Source: an uncultured Solirubrobacterales bacterium (GTDB taxonomy: Bacteria; Actinomycetota; Thermoleophilia; Solirubrobacterales; 70-9). Taken from it: a DNA stretch of 64,000 nt. The stretch lies in NCBI GenBank assembly GCA_903939845.1, contig CAJAIJ010000032.1, positions 1-64,000 on the forward strand, given 5' to 3'. The notes under the pieces were generated by a model, which did not search any database, was not told the DNA's origin, and was given only the letters and a program-made list of their open reading frames with translations. A program made the translations under genes and the position numbers. How positions within the stretch are numbered: position 1 is the stretch's first letter; every line of letters starts with the position of its first letter. Of this stretch, positions 43,524 to 50,788 are shown piece by piece.

Positions 43524-44521
43524 CCGGCAGCCCCCATACTTACGGAAGGATCGGTCGAAAGGAGGACCTCGGCCCCTGACCTTTCCAAAACCTCGCGGTA
43601 AGCGACCAGCACCCGCTCTGCCATGCGGCGGGCCGAAAAGGCGGCCGCGGCTTCGGCACCACCGCTGACGACGATCCCGGACGGCCCCGTCACTTCCCGC
43701 AGGAATGCGCTCCAACGGCCGATTTCGAACGTCTCGCAGAGCGCCCCCGGGAGGCCGTCGAGTACGAGCGGTGCCACCCCGACCGGCGTGGACAGGACGG
43801 GTGTTTCGCAGGAGATCGCCTCGACGCAGGCCATCCCGAACCCCTCATAGAGGGAGGTGACCACGACGGCGTCGGCGGCATTCATCCAGACGGGCATCTC
43901 CTCGGGATCGATGTCACCGCCGGTGAGCAGTTCGAATCCCGATGCTTCTGCCAGCGATGCGGCGAGTTCGACCCGCTTCTCCGGTCGGGCCGGATCGGCC
44001 GGAAACAGGAGCAGGCGGGCATCCCGCTCTAGACCGAGCCTTTCGCGGGCCGATCCCTGTGGGGTCGGAGAAAACCTCTCGAGACTCGGCCCGCAGGGCA
44101 GGATCGCGGTCCTGCCCGGCACCCGGTCGAGGCCTTCCCGACCCCCCTCAGGTCCGAGCAGGGCGCTGGACACCGGTGCGTTGAGGGCGATCCGGCCGGA
44201 CAGGAGCCGGGAGAGCCTTCCAACCAGGGGATGACGGACGTCGGTGCCGTGGAAGGTGACCACGAGCGGCTTAGCTCCGGCCGCGAGCGCGCACCAGCCG
44301 ACCAGTCCGTAATGGGCGTGGACCAGATCGAAGTCGCCTTCCTTCAGCAGCCGTCGGATCGTGCGGGTCGCGGACACATACTGGTCGCGACCAGGTGGGA
44401 AGGAGAAGAGGTCGACCTCCACGCCCATGTCCCGCAGGGCCTCGACCTGATCCGTGACCCACCGGCCGCGCTGGGGCGTGTCTTCGTCCGGCTCGAAGTT
44501 CGTCGCAACGAGAACCTTCAC
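43520..44521 (-). CDS. GT4-family glycosyltransferase
   Basis: This 333-aa GT-B-fold enzyme transfers a sugar from a nucleotide donor. N-terminal domain: KVLVATNFEPDEDTPQRGRWV, DLVHAHYGLVGWCAL and VTFHGTDVRHP. C-terminal domain: LFPADPARPEKRVELA and the donor-binding EGFGMACVEAISCETPV with the E-x7-E motif. The acceptor is unknown; the usual glycoconjugate or exopolysaccharide partners are missing nearby. GTG 44521 lies 6 nt after TAGGCT. Confidence 0.9.
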   Translation of the reverse strand: MKVLVATNFEPDEDTPQRGRWVTDQVEALRDMGVEVDLFSFPPGRDQYVSATRTIRRLLKEGDFDLVHAHYGLVGWCALAAGAKPLVVTFHGTDVRHPLVGRLSRLLSGRIALNAPVSSALLGPEGGREGLDRVPGRTAILPCGPSLERFSPTPQGSARERLGLERDARLLLFPADPARPEKRVELAASLAEASGFELLTGGDIDPEEMPVWMNAADAVVVTSLYEGFGMACVEAISCETPVLSTPVGVAPLVLDGLPGALCETFEIGRWSAFLREVTGPSGIVVSGGAEAAAAFSARRMAERVLVAYREVLERSGAEVLLSTDPSVSMGAAG

Positions 44522-44527
44522 GAGACG

Positions 44528-44533
44528 AGCCTA
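44528..44533 (-). promoter_or_regulatory. Probable -10 element of the GT4 operon
   Basis: TAGGCT on the minus strand, 6 nt before GTG 44521. Confidence 0.4.
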
Positions 44534-44694
44534 TCCCGGCCGACGGCCGATCAGTGAGCTTCCCATCCCGGGATTTCGGAACTCGTCGCGTCTTACCGCT
44601 CGGTTTCGTTGATCAATCACGGCATTCGGAAACGGCACCGGATCCAGGATCGCTTCGACACCGGAAATGAACGAGGGAAACGAAAGGAGTCTGG

Positions 44695-44943
44695 ATGTTC
44701 TATTCACATATGGGCCGGCTGCATGCGGCTCTCGATGAGGCAGGTGCGAGGGTTCGGACCTGTGCCACCGGTACCTCGGGACAGGGGACGGTCGAGTACG
44801 TCGGCCTGATCCTCCTGGTTTCGCTCCTGATGGTCGGGATGGTGGCCGCGATGCGCGGGTTCAGCGGGCAGCAGGGAACCGAGCTGGCCGAGTTGATCGT
44901 CGACAAGATCCAGGCGGCGGTCGACAAGGTCTCCTTCCGCTGA
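44695..44943 (+). CDS. Flp-type pilin-like small protein (orphan)
   Basis: This 82-aa protein has an N-terminal leader of about 30 residues followed by the pilin-like motif GQGTVEYVGLILLVSLLMVGMVAAM, where Gly-x4-Glu-Tyr and the hydrophobic helix match class III (Flp/Tad) prepilins. The prepilin peptidase would cut near the Gly before the Thr-Val-Glu segment. A very good AAGGAG precedes ATG 44695. No tadA, cpaB or other pilus genes are present, so it may be exported by a system encoded elsewhere. Confidence 0.75.
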   Translation: MFYSHMGRLHAALDEAGARVRTCATGTSGQGTVEYVGLILLVSLLMVGMVAAMRGFSGQQGTELAELIVDKIQAAVDKVSFR

Positions 44944-45044
44944 GCCATCGATGGTTTCGGGCCACCTCTTCCGTCCGGAGGGGGTGGCCGCTACCATCTC
45001 GACACCAGTGGCGGGCCGGGTCCGAACCCTGCTCACCCTCTTCA

Positions 45045-46964
45045 ATGACCGGGGGCGAGAGCGTGACAAGAGGGAGGCGCGACGAGCTCGGGTGGAAGGG
45101 ACGCAGAGTCCTCGCAGGGCTGATCTCGATGACTCTGCTCCTGTCAGTCATCGTCGCCACCGGGAGGGCCGGGGAGAGGGCCCGACCGGAGAAGCCCGAA
45201 ACCAGGGCCGGCGAGATCGCGAACCGGATCGCATCCGCGTATGCATCGATCCAGCAGAAGGACGGCTCTTTTCCTGATTACGTCGTTTCCCGGACCGGTC
45301 CGGACGGGCGAAACGCCTATGGCCCGGCGATGCTGGGTGGCCCTCTCTTCATGAACGGAGTCCGAACGGCAAGGTCGAGAGTCGCATCGGCCGGCCTGCG
45401 CTCGATCCAGTTCGGGGTCCGGTCCGGATTCGGGTTCACTCGTCTTTCGGGCAGAAGTGCCGGCCCCACCTCGACCTTCGAGTATCCCTTCTCGATGCTT
45501 CCCCTGCTCGAGGCCCGCCGGTCCTGGGAGGGTCGGAGCGGTCGCCGCTTTCGTCCGGCCCCGAGCATCCTCCAGATGGTCCGGAGCGAGATCCGGCGGG
45601 CCAGGCCGATCCCGTCACGGACCGATCCAAAGCGCTTCATCGACGGCAGAAACAGGGTTACCCTCGAGCGTCTGGTCTGGCTCGAGGTGATTCGGACCGG
45701 GCTCGGTCCGATTCGCGGGGAGGCAGGTCGAGGCACGATCCTGTCGACACCCGGTGCATTCCAGGCAGATTCCAACCGGTGGATGCGCGGATTGGTCTTC
45801 TCTCCACCCGATTTCCCGGCCGGACCCTCGGCCGGTCCGGCATCTTCGGTTTCGGACCCCCCGGACTGGCCCCTTGCCTACCACGCTCTGACCTCGGCCC
45901 TGATGGCCAAATATGCGCCCATGGCACCGACGGGGGTGCGGCCCGCGGTCTGGTCCAAGCTGAGAGAAGCCGTCCGTCACTCACGATTGGTTGCCTCGCC
46001 GGCAGGTGATTTGGCATACGAGGGTCGCTCCGCACTCCAGCCATGGACCCTCTCGCTCACAGCATTCGCTGCCCTGGCAGCTGCGGCGAGCCCCGGAACG
46101 AGTGATGCCGAATCGATCGAAAACAAGGCCTTCGCCGGACTCCTTATCGACCGCCTCGAGTCGGAGTATCTGGCCCCCGGTGGCCGGGTGTTGTTGAGTC
46201 CCGCGATCAGGGAAGATCCGACGCTCGGGGTGTTGGGGCTGGACCGCTACGCAGCAGAGATCTCCTATGCCGGCCTGACCCTTCTCGGTCTCGAGTGGGC
46301 GTCGCCGCTCGACCCTGGGCCACCCGCCCCATACCGTCCCGGTTCGGACCTGCTCCTCGCCGCCGAGCCGGCCAAGACGCGGGGCTTCATCCGCACTCCG
46401 GGGCTCTGGGCGGCCGTGAGCAGTGGCCGAAACAAGGATGGTGATCTGGGTGGCGATGCCGGCCCGACGGGTGCTCTCCAGAGGGTGGACGGTGAGTGGG
46501 TCTGGCTCGTGCCTCCGAGGCCCTCCCTCCGGATGCCTGCGAGCGAATCCCCGAGCTCCTGGCTTTCGTTGCCCCGGGGGGACGGGGGCGTCGCCAGTCC
46601 GAACGTCATCTCTACTTCCCGTGAAGGCGACCGAATTACCCAGCGAGTGTCATTCGAGGTTGAGGGTCCGTTGGCAGATGAAGAGCTGGAGGTGGTCTTC
46701 GCTCCGGCCGAGTGTGGCGGCCTTAGTTTCGAGTTCAGTTCGTTCCCTGAGCCCGTGGAGGTTTCCCTTTGGATCCCCGGCACCCCACTCGGAGGCAATG
46801 GGACTTCGTTCTCATCCGGCGAAGTCGAAGTCCTCGCATCTCGGGCCGTCGAGGCGTCCACCGGTCCGGTCGCATACGGATCGACCCATCCGTTGCTCAC
46901 GGTGCTGATGGTGACCGTCCCGGCCGACGACCCACTCACCCTCGATCTCTGTCTGGCCGACTGA
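45045..46964 (+). CDS. Large secreted protein of unknown function
   Basis: This 639-aa protein has a basic N-terminus, one hydrophobic signal/anchor (VLAGLISMTLLLSVIVATG), and a long extracytoplasmic part. The middle, with repeated helix pairs and Trp/Tyr/Arg-rich stretches, looks like an alpha/alpha-toroid as in polysaccharide lyases or terpene cyclase-like folds. The C-terminal 150 residues look beta-rich. This is inference from sequence texture only. I do not recognise a catalytic motif. It follows the pilin-like gene after 101 nt and precedes rph. Confidence 0.6.
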   Translation: MTGGESVTRGRRDELGWKGRRVLAGLISMTLLLSVIVATGRAGERARPEKPETRAGEIANRIASAYASIQQKDGSFPDYVVSRTGPDGRNAYGPAMLGGPLFMNGVRTARSRVASAGLRSIQFGVRSGFGFTRLSGRSAGPTSTFEYPFSMLPLLEARRSWEGRSGRRFRPAPSILQMVRSEIRRARPIPSRTDPKRFIDGRNRVTLERLVWLEVIRTGLGPIRGEAGRGTILSTPGAFQADSNRWMRGLVFSPPDFPAGPSAGPASSVSDPPDWPLAYHALTSALMAKYAPMAPTGVRPAVWSKLREAVRHSRLVASPAGDLAYEGRSALQPWTLSLTAFAALAAAASPGTSDAESIENKAFAGLLIDRLESEYLAPGGRVLLSPAIREDPTLGVLGLDRYAAEISYAGLTLLGLEWASPLDPGPPAPYRPGSDLLLAAEPAKTRGFIRTPGLWAAVSSGRNKDGDLGGDAGPTGALQRVDGEWVWLVPPRPSLRMPASESPSSWLSLPRGDGGVASPNVISTSREGDRITQRVSFEVEGPLADEELEVVFAPAECGGLSFEFSSFPEPVEVSLWIPGTPLGGNGTSFSSGEVEVLASRAVEASTGPVAYGSTHPLLTVLMVTVPADDPLTLDLCLAD

Positions 46965-47019
46965 GGCAGGAGCGGCGGAGTCCGGGCGCGTTCGCCCGGC
47001 GCTTCGGGTTATTGGCTGG

Positions 47020-47025
47020 GATACT
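47020..47025 (+). promoter_or_regulatory. Probable -10 element of rph
   Basis: GATACT lies 7 nt before ATG 47033, with no Shine-Dalgarno. Confidence 0.35.
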
Positions 47026-47032
47026 TCGCCCC

Positions 47033-47761
47033 ATGACCGACCCCTCCAGGAGTTACGACCGCTCGCCGTCCGAGATGCGCCCGGTAACGATCGAACCCGG
47101 CTTCGTCAAGACGGCCGACGGTTCGGCCCTGATCTCGATCGGAGGCACGAGGGTCATCTGCACTGCCTCAGTGTCTTCGAAGGTGCCACGCTGGATGGAG
47201 GGCAGGGGCACCGGCTGGGTGACTGCCGAATATTCGATGCTCCCGGCCTCGACCGGCGAGCGCAAGGCCAGAGACGTGACCAAGGGGAAGGTCGACGGCA
47301 GGTCGGTCGAGATCCAGCGTCTGATCGGTCGCTCGCTCAGGGTCGGTGTGGACTTCGAGGCCCTCGGTGAGCGGAGTGTCTACGTGGACTGCGATGTGCT
47401 CGAGGCCGACGGTGGCACTCGATGCGCCGCGATCACCGGCGGCTACGTCGCCCTGCACCAGGCTCTTTCGGCCCTCACCGATGCCGGCGAGATCGAACGG
47501 TTCCCTCTGGTCACTTCGATTGCAGCCATCAGCGTCGGGGTGGTGGACGGTCACTCCCTCTGTGACCTCGACTACCCGGAGGATTCCCGGGCCGAGGTCG
47601 ATGCCAACGTCGTGATGACCGGTAACGGTGGCTTGATCGAGGTCCAGGCGACTGCCGAGCAGACTCCGCTCTCCCGCGCTTCGCTCGACGGGCTGCTCGA
47701 GATGGCCGAGGTCGCGATCGGGAGTCTCGGTGAGGTTCAGCGGGAGGCAACCGGAAGTTGA
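47033..47761 (+). CDS. rph: Ribonuclease PH
   Basis: This 242-aa phosphorolytic 3'-5' exoribonuclease trims tRNA precursors to the CCA end. Family blocks are present: YDRSPSEMRPVTIEPGFVKTADGSALISIG, WVTAEYSMLP, GRSLRVGVDF, VYVDCDVLEADGGTRCAAITGGYVAL and LCDLDYPEDSRAEVDANVVMTG. The frame is open upstream, but ATG 47033 gives the standard N-terminus. rdgB begins within its stop (TTGA), the usual actinobacterial rph-rdgB pair. Confidence 0.95.
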   Translation: MTDPSRSYDRSPSEMRPVTIEPGFVKTADGSALISIGGTRVICTASVSSKVPRWMEGRGTGWVTAEYSMLPASTGERKARDVTKGKVDGRSVEIQRLIGRSLRVGVDFEALGERSVYVDCDVLEADGGTRCAAITGGYVALHQALSALTDAGEIERFPLVTSIAAISVGVVDGHSLCDLDYPEDSRAEVDANVVMTGNGGLIEVQATAEQTPLSRASLDGLLEMAEVAIGSLGEVQREATGS

Positions 47762-48345
47762 GGGTCGTCCTCGCGAGCCGCAACCGCCACAAGGCACGCG
47801 AGTTCGCCGAGATCCTCGGGGTCGAAGAGGTCCTTCCACTGCCCGACGAAGTCGAGCTGCCCCCGGAGACCGCCGAGACCTTCGCCGGCAACGCCCTGCT
47901 CAAGGCCAGGGAAGCCCATCGGGCCACGGCCATGCCGGTAATTGCCGATGACTCCGGCCTGGTCGTCGACGGCCTGGACGGTGCGCCGGGTGTGAGATCC
48001 GCCCGGTTCGCGGGCGAGGACGCTACCGACCGGGAGAACCTGGATCTGCTCGTGTCGACCCTTGCGGCGAAGGAGGACCCCGATCGCACCGCCCGTTACG
48101 TCTGCGCCCTCGCCTGGATCGCGGAGGACGGGACGGAGGAGATGTTCGAAGCGGTTTGTGAGGGCAGGATCATCGAGGAGCCGAGAGGGGGCGGGGGGTT
48201 CGGATACGACCCGGTGTTCGTCCCACTGGACACCGGCCAAGAGGATTCGAGGACGATGGCGGAGCTCCCTCCGGAGGAGAAGAATGCGATCAGCCATCGG
48301 GGCAGGGCCGCACGGCTCATGGCCCGGCGGATCTCGCAAGGCTGA
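47758..48345 (+). CDS. rdgB: Non-canonical purine NTP pyrophosphatase (RdgB/HAM1)
   Basis: This 195-aa Maf/HAM1 enzyme hydrolyses ITP, XTP and dITP, keeping deaminated purines out of nucleic acids. It starts VVLASRNRHKAREFAEIL and has ETFAGNALLKA, ADDSGLVVDGLDGAPGVRSARFAG, GGGGFGYDPVFVP and KNAISHRGRA, all diagnostic. The start is TTG 47758, overlapping the rph stop as TTGA. Confidence 0.95.
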   Translation: MRVVLASRNRHKAREFAEILGVEEVLPLPDEVELPPETAETFAGNALLKAREAHRATAMPVIADDSGLVVDGLDGAPGVRSARFAGEDATDRENLDLLVSTLAAKEDPDRTARYVCALAWIAEDGTEEMFEAVCEGRIIEEPRGGGGFGYDPVFVPLDTGQEDSRTMAELPPEEKNAISHRGRAARLMARRISQG

Positions 48346-48358
48346 GAAGGGAGACCGA

Positions 48359-48544
48359 TCAGGCCGGCGAGTCTTCGCCCGGCTCTGGATCCTCTCCTCG
48401 ATCGGGCAGGAGGTTCACGGCCGCGGCCAGACCGACCGCGATCAGGATCCAGCCGTAGCCGGAATATCCGGCCACGAACGAGATCGCGCAGGCCAGAGCG
48501 CAGGTCATGACAACGACGGTCCAGGCTATCCGGGCAAGTGACAC
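48359..48544 (-). CDS. Small two-helix membrane protein
   Basis: This 61-aa protein has two hydrophobic helices (IAWTVVVMTCALACAISFVAGYS and GWILIAVGLAAAVNLLP) and an acidic tail. GTG 48544 is the start. It is divergent from the roadblock gene with only 20 nt between the starts and convergent with rdgB. I do not recognise the family, and with its short length it is a moderate-confidence gene. Confidence 0.45.
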   Translation of the reverse strand: MSLARIAWTVVVMTCALACAISFVAGYSGYGWILIAVGLAAAVNLLPDRGEDPEPGEDSPA

Positions 48545-48550
48545 GACGGG

Positions 48551-48556
48551 TATCTT
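48551..48556 (+). promoter_or_regulatory. Probable -10 element of the roadblock-like gene
   Basis: TATCTT lies 8 nt before GTG 48565. Confidence 0.3.
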
Positions 48557-48564
48557 GCTAGGTC

Positions 48565-48954
48565 GTGGAGCGGAAGACCGAAAAGATGGCTGGCCGGGAT
48601 CCTGAATCCCGTGATCTCGGTACCGGGAAAGGACTCCCCCGTCTGCTCGAACTCGAGCCCGAGATCCGCGCTGCGGCGATCCTCGATCGCGACGGAGGGG
48701 TCCTCGAATGCACCACCTCCGGGCCCCCCGACTTCGGCTCGGCCGCTGCCGATGTGGTCGATGTGATCGATGCTGCCGGAAGCAAGCCCGTCGACAGCTG
48801 TCACATCGCCTCCCCGGATGCCGAGGTCTTCGTCGTCAGGGAAGGGGACCTCGCACTGGTCGCAGTGACCGAGCGTTTCGTCCTGGCCTCGCTCATGGCT
48901 TTCGACATGCGCATGACGCTGCGCGATCTCGCCGGAGGTCACAAAGTTGCTTAA
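48565..48954 (+). CDS. Roadblock/LC7-like domain protein
   Basis: This 129-aa protein resembles small roadblock/LC7 proteins: a helix LPRLLELEPEIRAAAILDRDGGVLECT, a long central helix region, and strands EVFVVREGDLALVAVTERFVLASLMAFDMRMTLRDL. Such proteins dimerise and in actinobacteria often accompany small Ras-like GTPases, but none is nearby. GTG 48565 is the start; ATG 48586 is possible. Its stop overlaps the next gene's TTG. Confidence 0.65.
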   Translation: MERKTEKMAGRDPESRDLGTGKGLPRLLELEPEIRAAAILDRDGGVLECTTSGPPDFGSAAADVVDVIDAAGSKPVDSCHIASPDAEVFVVREGDLALVAVTERFVLASLMAFDMRMTLRDLAGGHKVA

Positions 48955-49162
48955 GCCCCACCGGGTCATCACCGAGAGACTGAACTCCTACGCGGCCGAG
49001 GCCCAGGCCTTCATGCGGCGTCGCCGGCACCATCGGAGGCCCTACATCCGCATCCAGTATCGAGATGGCGATGCCATGGACCTCCCGCTCGAATCGCCCG
49101 AAGGCTCTGCCGTCCGGGCCGCTGCCGAGTCCCTGGTGAGCCGCGCTCCGACGCCCGAATAG
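48947..49162 (+). CDS. Small basic protein coupled to the roadblock gene
   Basis: I do not recognise this 71-aa protein. It has a cluster of Arg/His (FMRRRRHHRRPYIRIQYRDGD) followed by an acidic, helical end. The TTG start at 48947 overlaps the roadblock gene's 3' end by 8 nt, so co-translation is likely. The basic stretch could bind nucleic acid or phospholipid. Confidence 0.5.
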   Translation: MLKPHRVITERLNSYAAEAQAFMRRRRHHRRPYIRIQYRDGDAMDLPLESPEGSAVRAAAESLVSRAPTPE

Positions 49163-49247
49163 GCGGTTTCCGCACCGTGCCGCGAACTGCGTCCGGATGC
49201 GGTGTTAGGTTTTCGCCGTTCCCTAAATCCCGAGGAGGGTTAAAGAC

Positions 49248-49526
49248 GTGACAAAAGCTGAATTCCTAGACAAGGTTGCCGCAGACGATCGAATCGGCAG
49301 CAAGAAGGCCGCGACAGACGCTGTGGACGCCGTCCTCGACGCGATCACCGACACGCTGGTGGCCGGTGGCGAAGTCAACTTCACGGGCTTCGGCAAGTTC
49401 CACGTCGCCATGCGCAAGGAGCGCCAGGGCGTGAACCCCCGCACCGGTGAGCGCATCACCATCGCCGGCGGCAGGGTGCCCAGGTTCTCCGCCGGATCGG
49501 CCCTGAAGAAGCAGGTCAAGGGCTGA
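49248..49526 (+). CDS. hup: HU-family DNA-binding protein
   Basis: This 92-aa histone-like protein bends and compacts DNA. It has the HU start TKAEFLDKVAADD, the helix ATDAVDAVLDAITDTL, and the DNA-arm signature GFGKFHVAMRKERQGVNPRTGERITIAG. It lacks the long Lys/Ala-rich tail of mycobacterial HupB. GTG 49248 follows GAGGAGGG. Its stop overlaps the pyrF CTG start. Confidence 0.95.
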   Translation: MTKAEFLDKVAADDRIGSKKAATDAVDAVLDAITDTLVAGGEVNFTGFGKFHVAMRKERQGVNPRTGERITIAGGRVPRFSAGSALKKQVKG

Positions 49527-50419
49527 GCACCTTCATAGATCGGGCTGCGGCGCTCATCGAAGAGCGCCGCAGTCAGGTCTGTCTCGGCCTGGACCCCGAC
49601 CCGGCTTCGGTCGGCGGGGACCTTGCCGCTCCTTCATCGGGAGCATCTGAAGCCGCCGCCGAGGCGGTTCTTTCGTTCTGTGTCGATCTGATCGACCGGG
49701 CGGGACCGCACTGCGTAGCCGTCAAGCCGCAGCTCGCCTGCTTCGAGCGTCTGGGATGGCAGGGCTTTCGAGTCCTCGAGCTCATCTGCAGGCACGCCCA
49801 GCAAGCCGGCCTGCTCGTGATCGCGGACGGCAAGAGGGGCGACGTTCCGGTCTCCGCCAAGGCCTACGCCGAGGCACTGACCGACGGGATCGACTCTCCC
49901 TTTGGTCGGATCCCGGGCCTGGGTGCCGACGCCTTCACCGTCAATCCCTTCACGGGTCGAGACTCGATCGAGCCCTTCGTGGCACGGGCCGAGAGTTCGG
50001 GCTGTGGGGTCTTCGCCCTCGTGAGGACGAGCAACCCCGGGGCGGCGGACATCCAGGATCTCGATGCCGGCGGCTCTCCGGTCTTCGAACACGTTGCCGC
50101 CATGGTCGACGGGTTTGGAGAGAGACTCGAATCTGCCGACGGCCTGTTGACCGGGATGGGGGCGGTAGCTGGTGCGACCGAGCCCGGTCATCTCGGTCGG
50201 CTCAGGGATCTGATGCCGCGATCGATCTTCCTGATTCCCGGTGTCGGTGCACAGGGCGGTCGCCCGGAGGACCTCGGACCGGCCTTTCGACCGGGGCGGG
50301 CCGGTGCGATCGTGACCGCATCCCGCTCGATTGCCAATGACCCCGATCCTCCGGCCGCGGCCGAGCGACTTCGGGAAACGCTCTGGCAGGTTTCGGAAGG
50401 TCCCGACCAGAACATCTGA
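49523..50419 (+). CDS. pyrF: Orotidine 5'-phosphate decarboxylase (type 2), CTG start
   Basis: This enzyme makes UMP from OMP. The 298-aa type-2 form shows LGLDPDP near the N-terminus, the catalytic DGKRGDV motif near residue 100, FTVNPFTGRDSIEPF, and the phosphate loop PGVGAQGG. The first conventional start (49817) lies just before the catalytic motif and would delete essential strands. CTG 49523, overlapping the hup stop as CTGA, gives STFIDRAAALIEERRSQVCLGLDPDP, a normal PyrF N-terminus. No other pyr genes are nearby. Confidence 0.9.
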   Translation: MSTFIDRAAALIEERRSQVCLGLDPDPASVGGDLAAPSSGASEAAAEAVLSFCVDLIDRAGPHCVAVKPQLACFERLGWQGFRVLELICRHAQQAGLLVIADGKRGDVPVSAKAYAEALTDGIDSPFGRIPGLGADAFTVNPFTGRDSIEPFVARAESSGCGVFALVRTSNPGAADIQDLDAGGSPVFEHVAAMVDGFGERLESADGLLTGMGAVAGATEPGHLGRLRDLMPRSIFLIPGVGAQGGRPEDLGPAFRPGRAGAIVTASRSIANDPDPPAAAERLRETLWQVSEGPDQNI

Positions 50420-50482
50420 TCCGGTCGCGCCCGTCCCCCTTGCCGATACCCTGCTGAATCTCCAAGGAGGGACGATCGACGG

Positions 50483-50788
50483 ATGGAACAGAGCAGAAGC
50501 AACATCTCGGTAGGAGCCAGGGTCGCGGCGCTTTCGGCGCTGCTCCTCGCTTCCCTGATCCTGATCGTGGCCATCTTCGGGGTCTTCGATGGTGGCGATG
50601 GCTCTCCGGCGGACGAGGGGACTACGACTTCCGTGGCCGACGTGCCGAAGAACTACGAGGTGAGGTCAGGGGACACGCTGAGCGCGATCGCCGAGAAGAC
50701 CGGGGTTCCGATGTCGACGATCGAGGAACTGAATCCCGACATCGACCCCCAGGCCCTGATCGAGGGCCAGAAGCTCAAGCTCCGCTGA
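50483..50788 (+). CDS. Membrane-anchored LysM protein
   Basis: This 101-aa protein has one N-terminal membrane helix (VAALSALLLASLILIVAIFG), a short Ser/Thr/Gly linker and one LysM domain (YEVRSGDTLSAIAEKTGVPMSTIEELNPDIDPQALIEGQKLKL), which binds peptidoglycan. The ATG has AAGGAGG upstream. Its TGA overlaps the ATG of the D,D-carboxypeptidase gene (TGATG), suggesting the two act together at the wall. Confidence 0.9.
   Translation: MEQSRSNISVGARVAALSALLLASLILIVAIFGVFDGGDGSPADEGTTTSVADVPKNYEVRSGDTLSAIAEKTGVPMSTIEELNPDIDPQALIEGQKLKLR

Noticed and set aside
42049-43668. 539-codon Ser/Ala-rich plus-strand ORF
   Set aside because: Antisense to the coiled-coil gene. Low-complexity composition mirrors that gene's Ala/Glu/Arg codons.
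49201-49245. CCTAAATCCC before hup, resembling the Rrf2-promoter motif
   Set aside because: It lacks the TTAGGTAAT core on either strand and the hup ribosome-binding site explains the rest.
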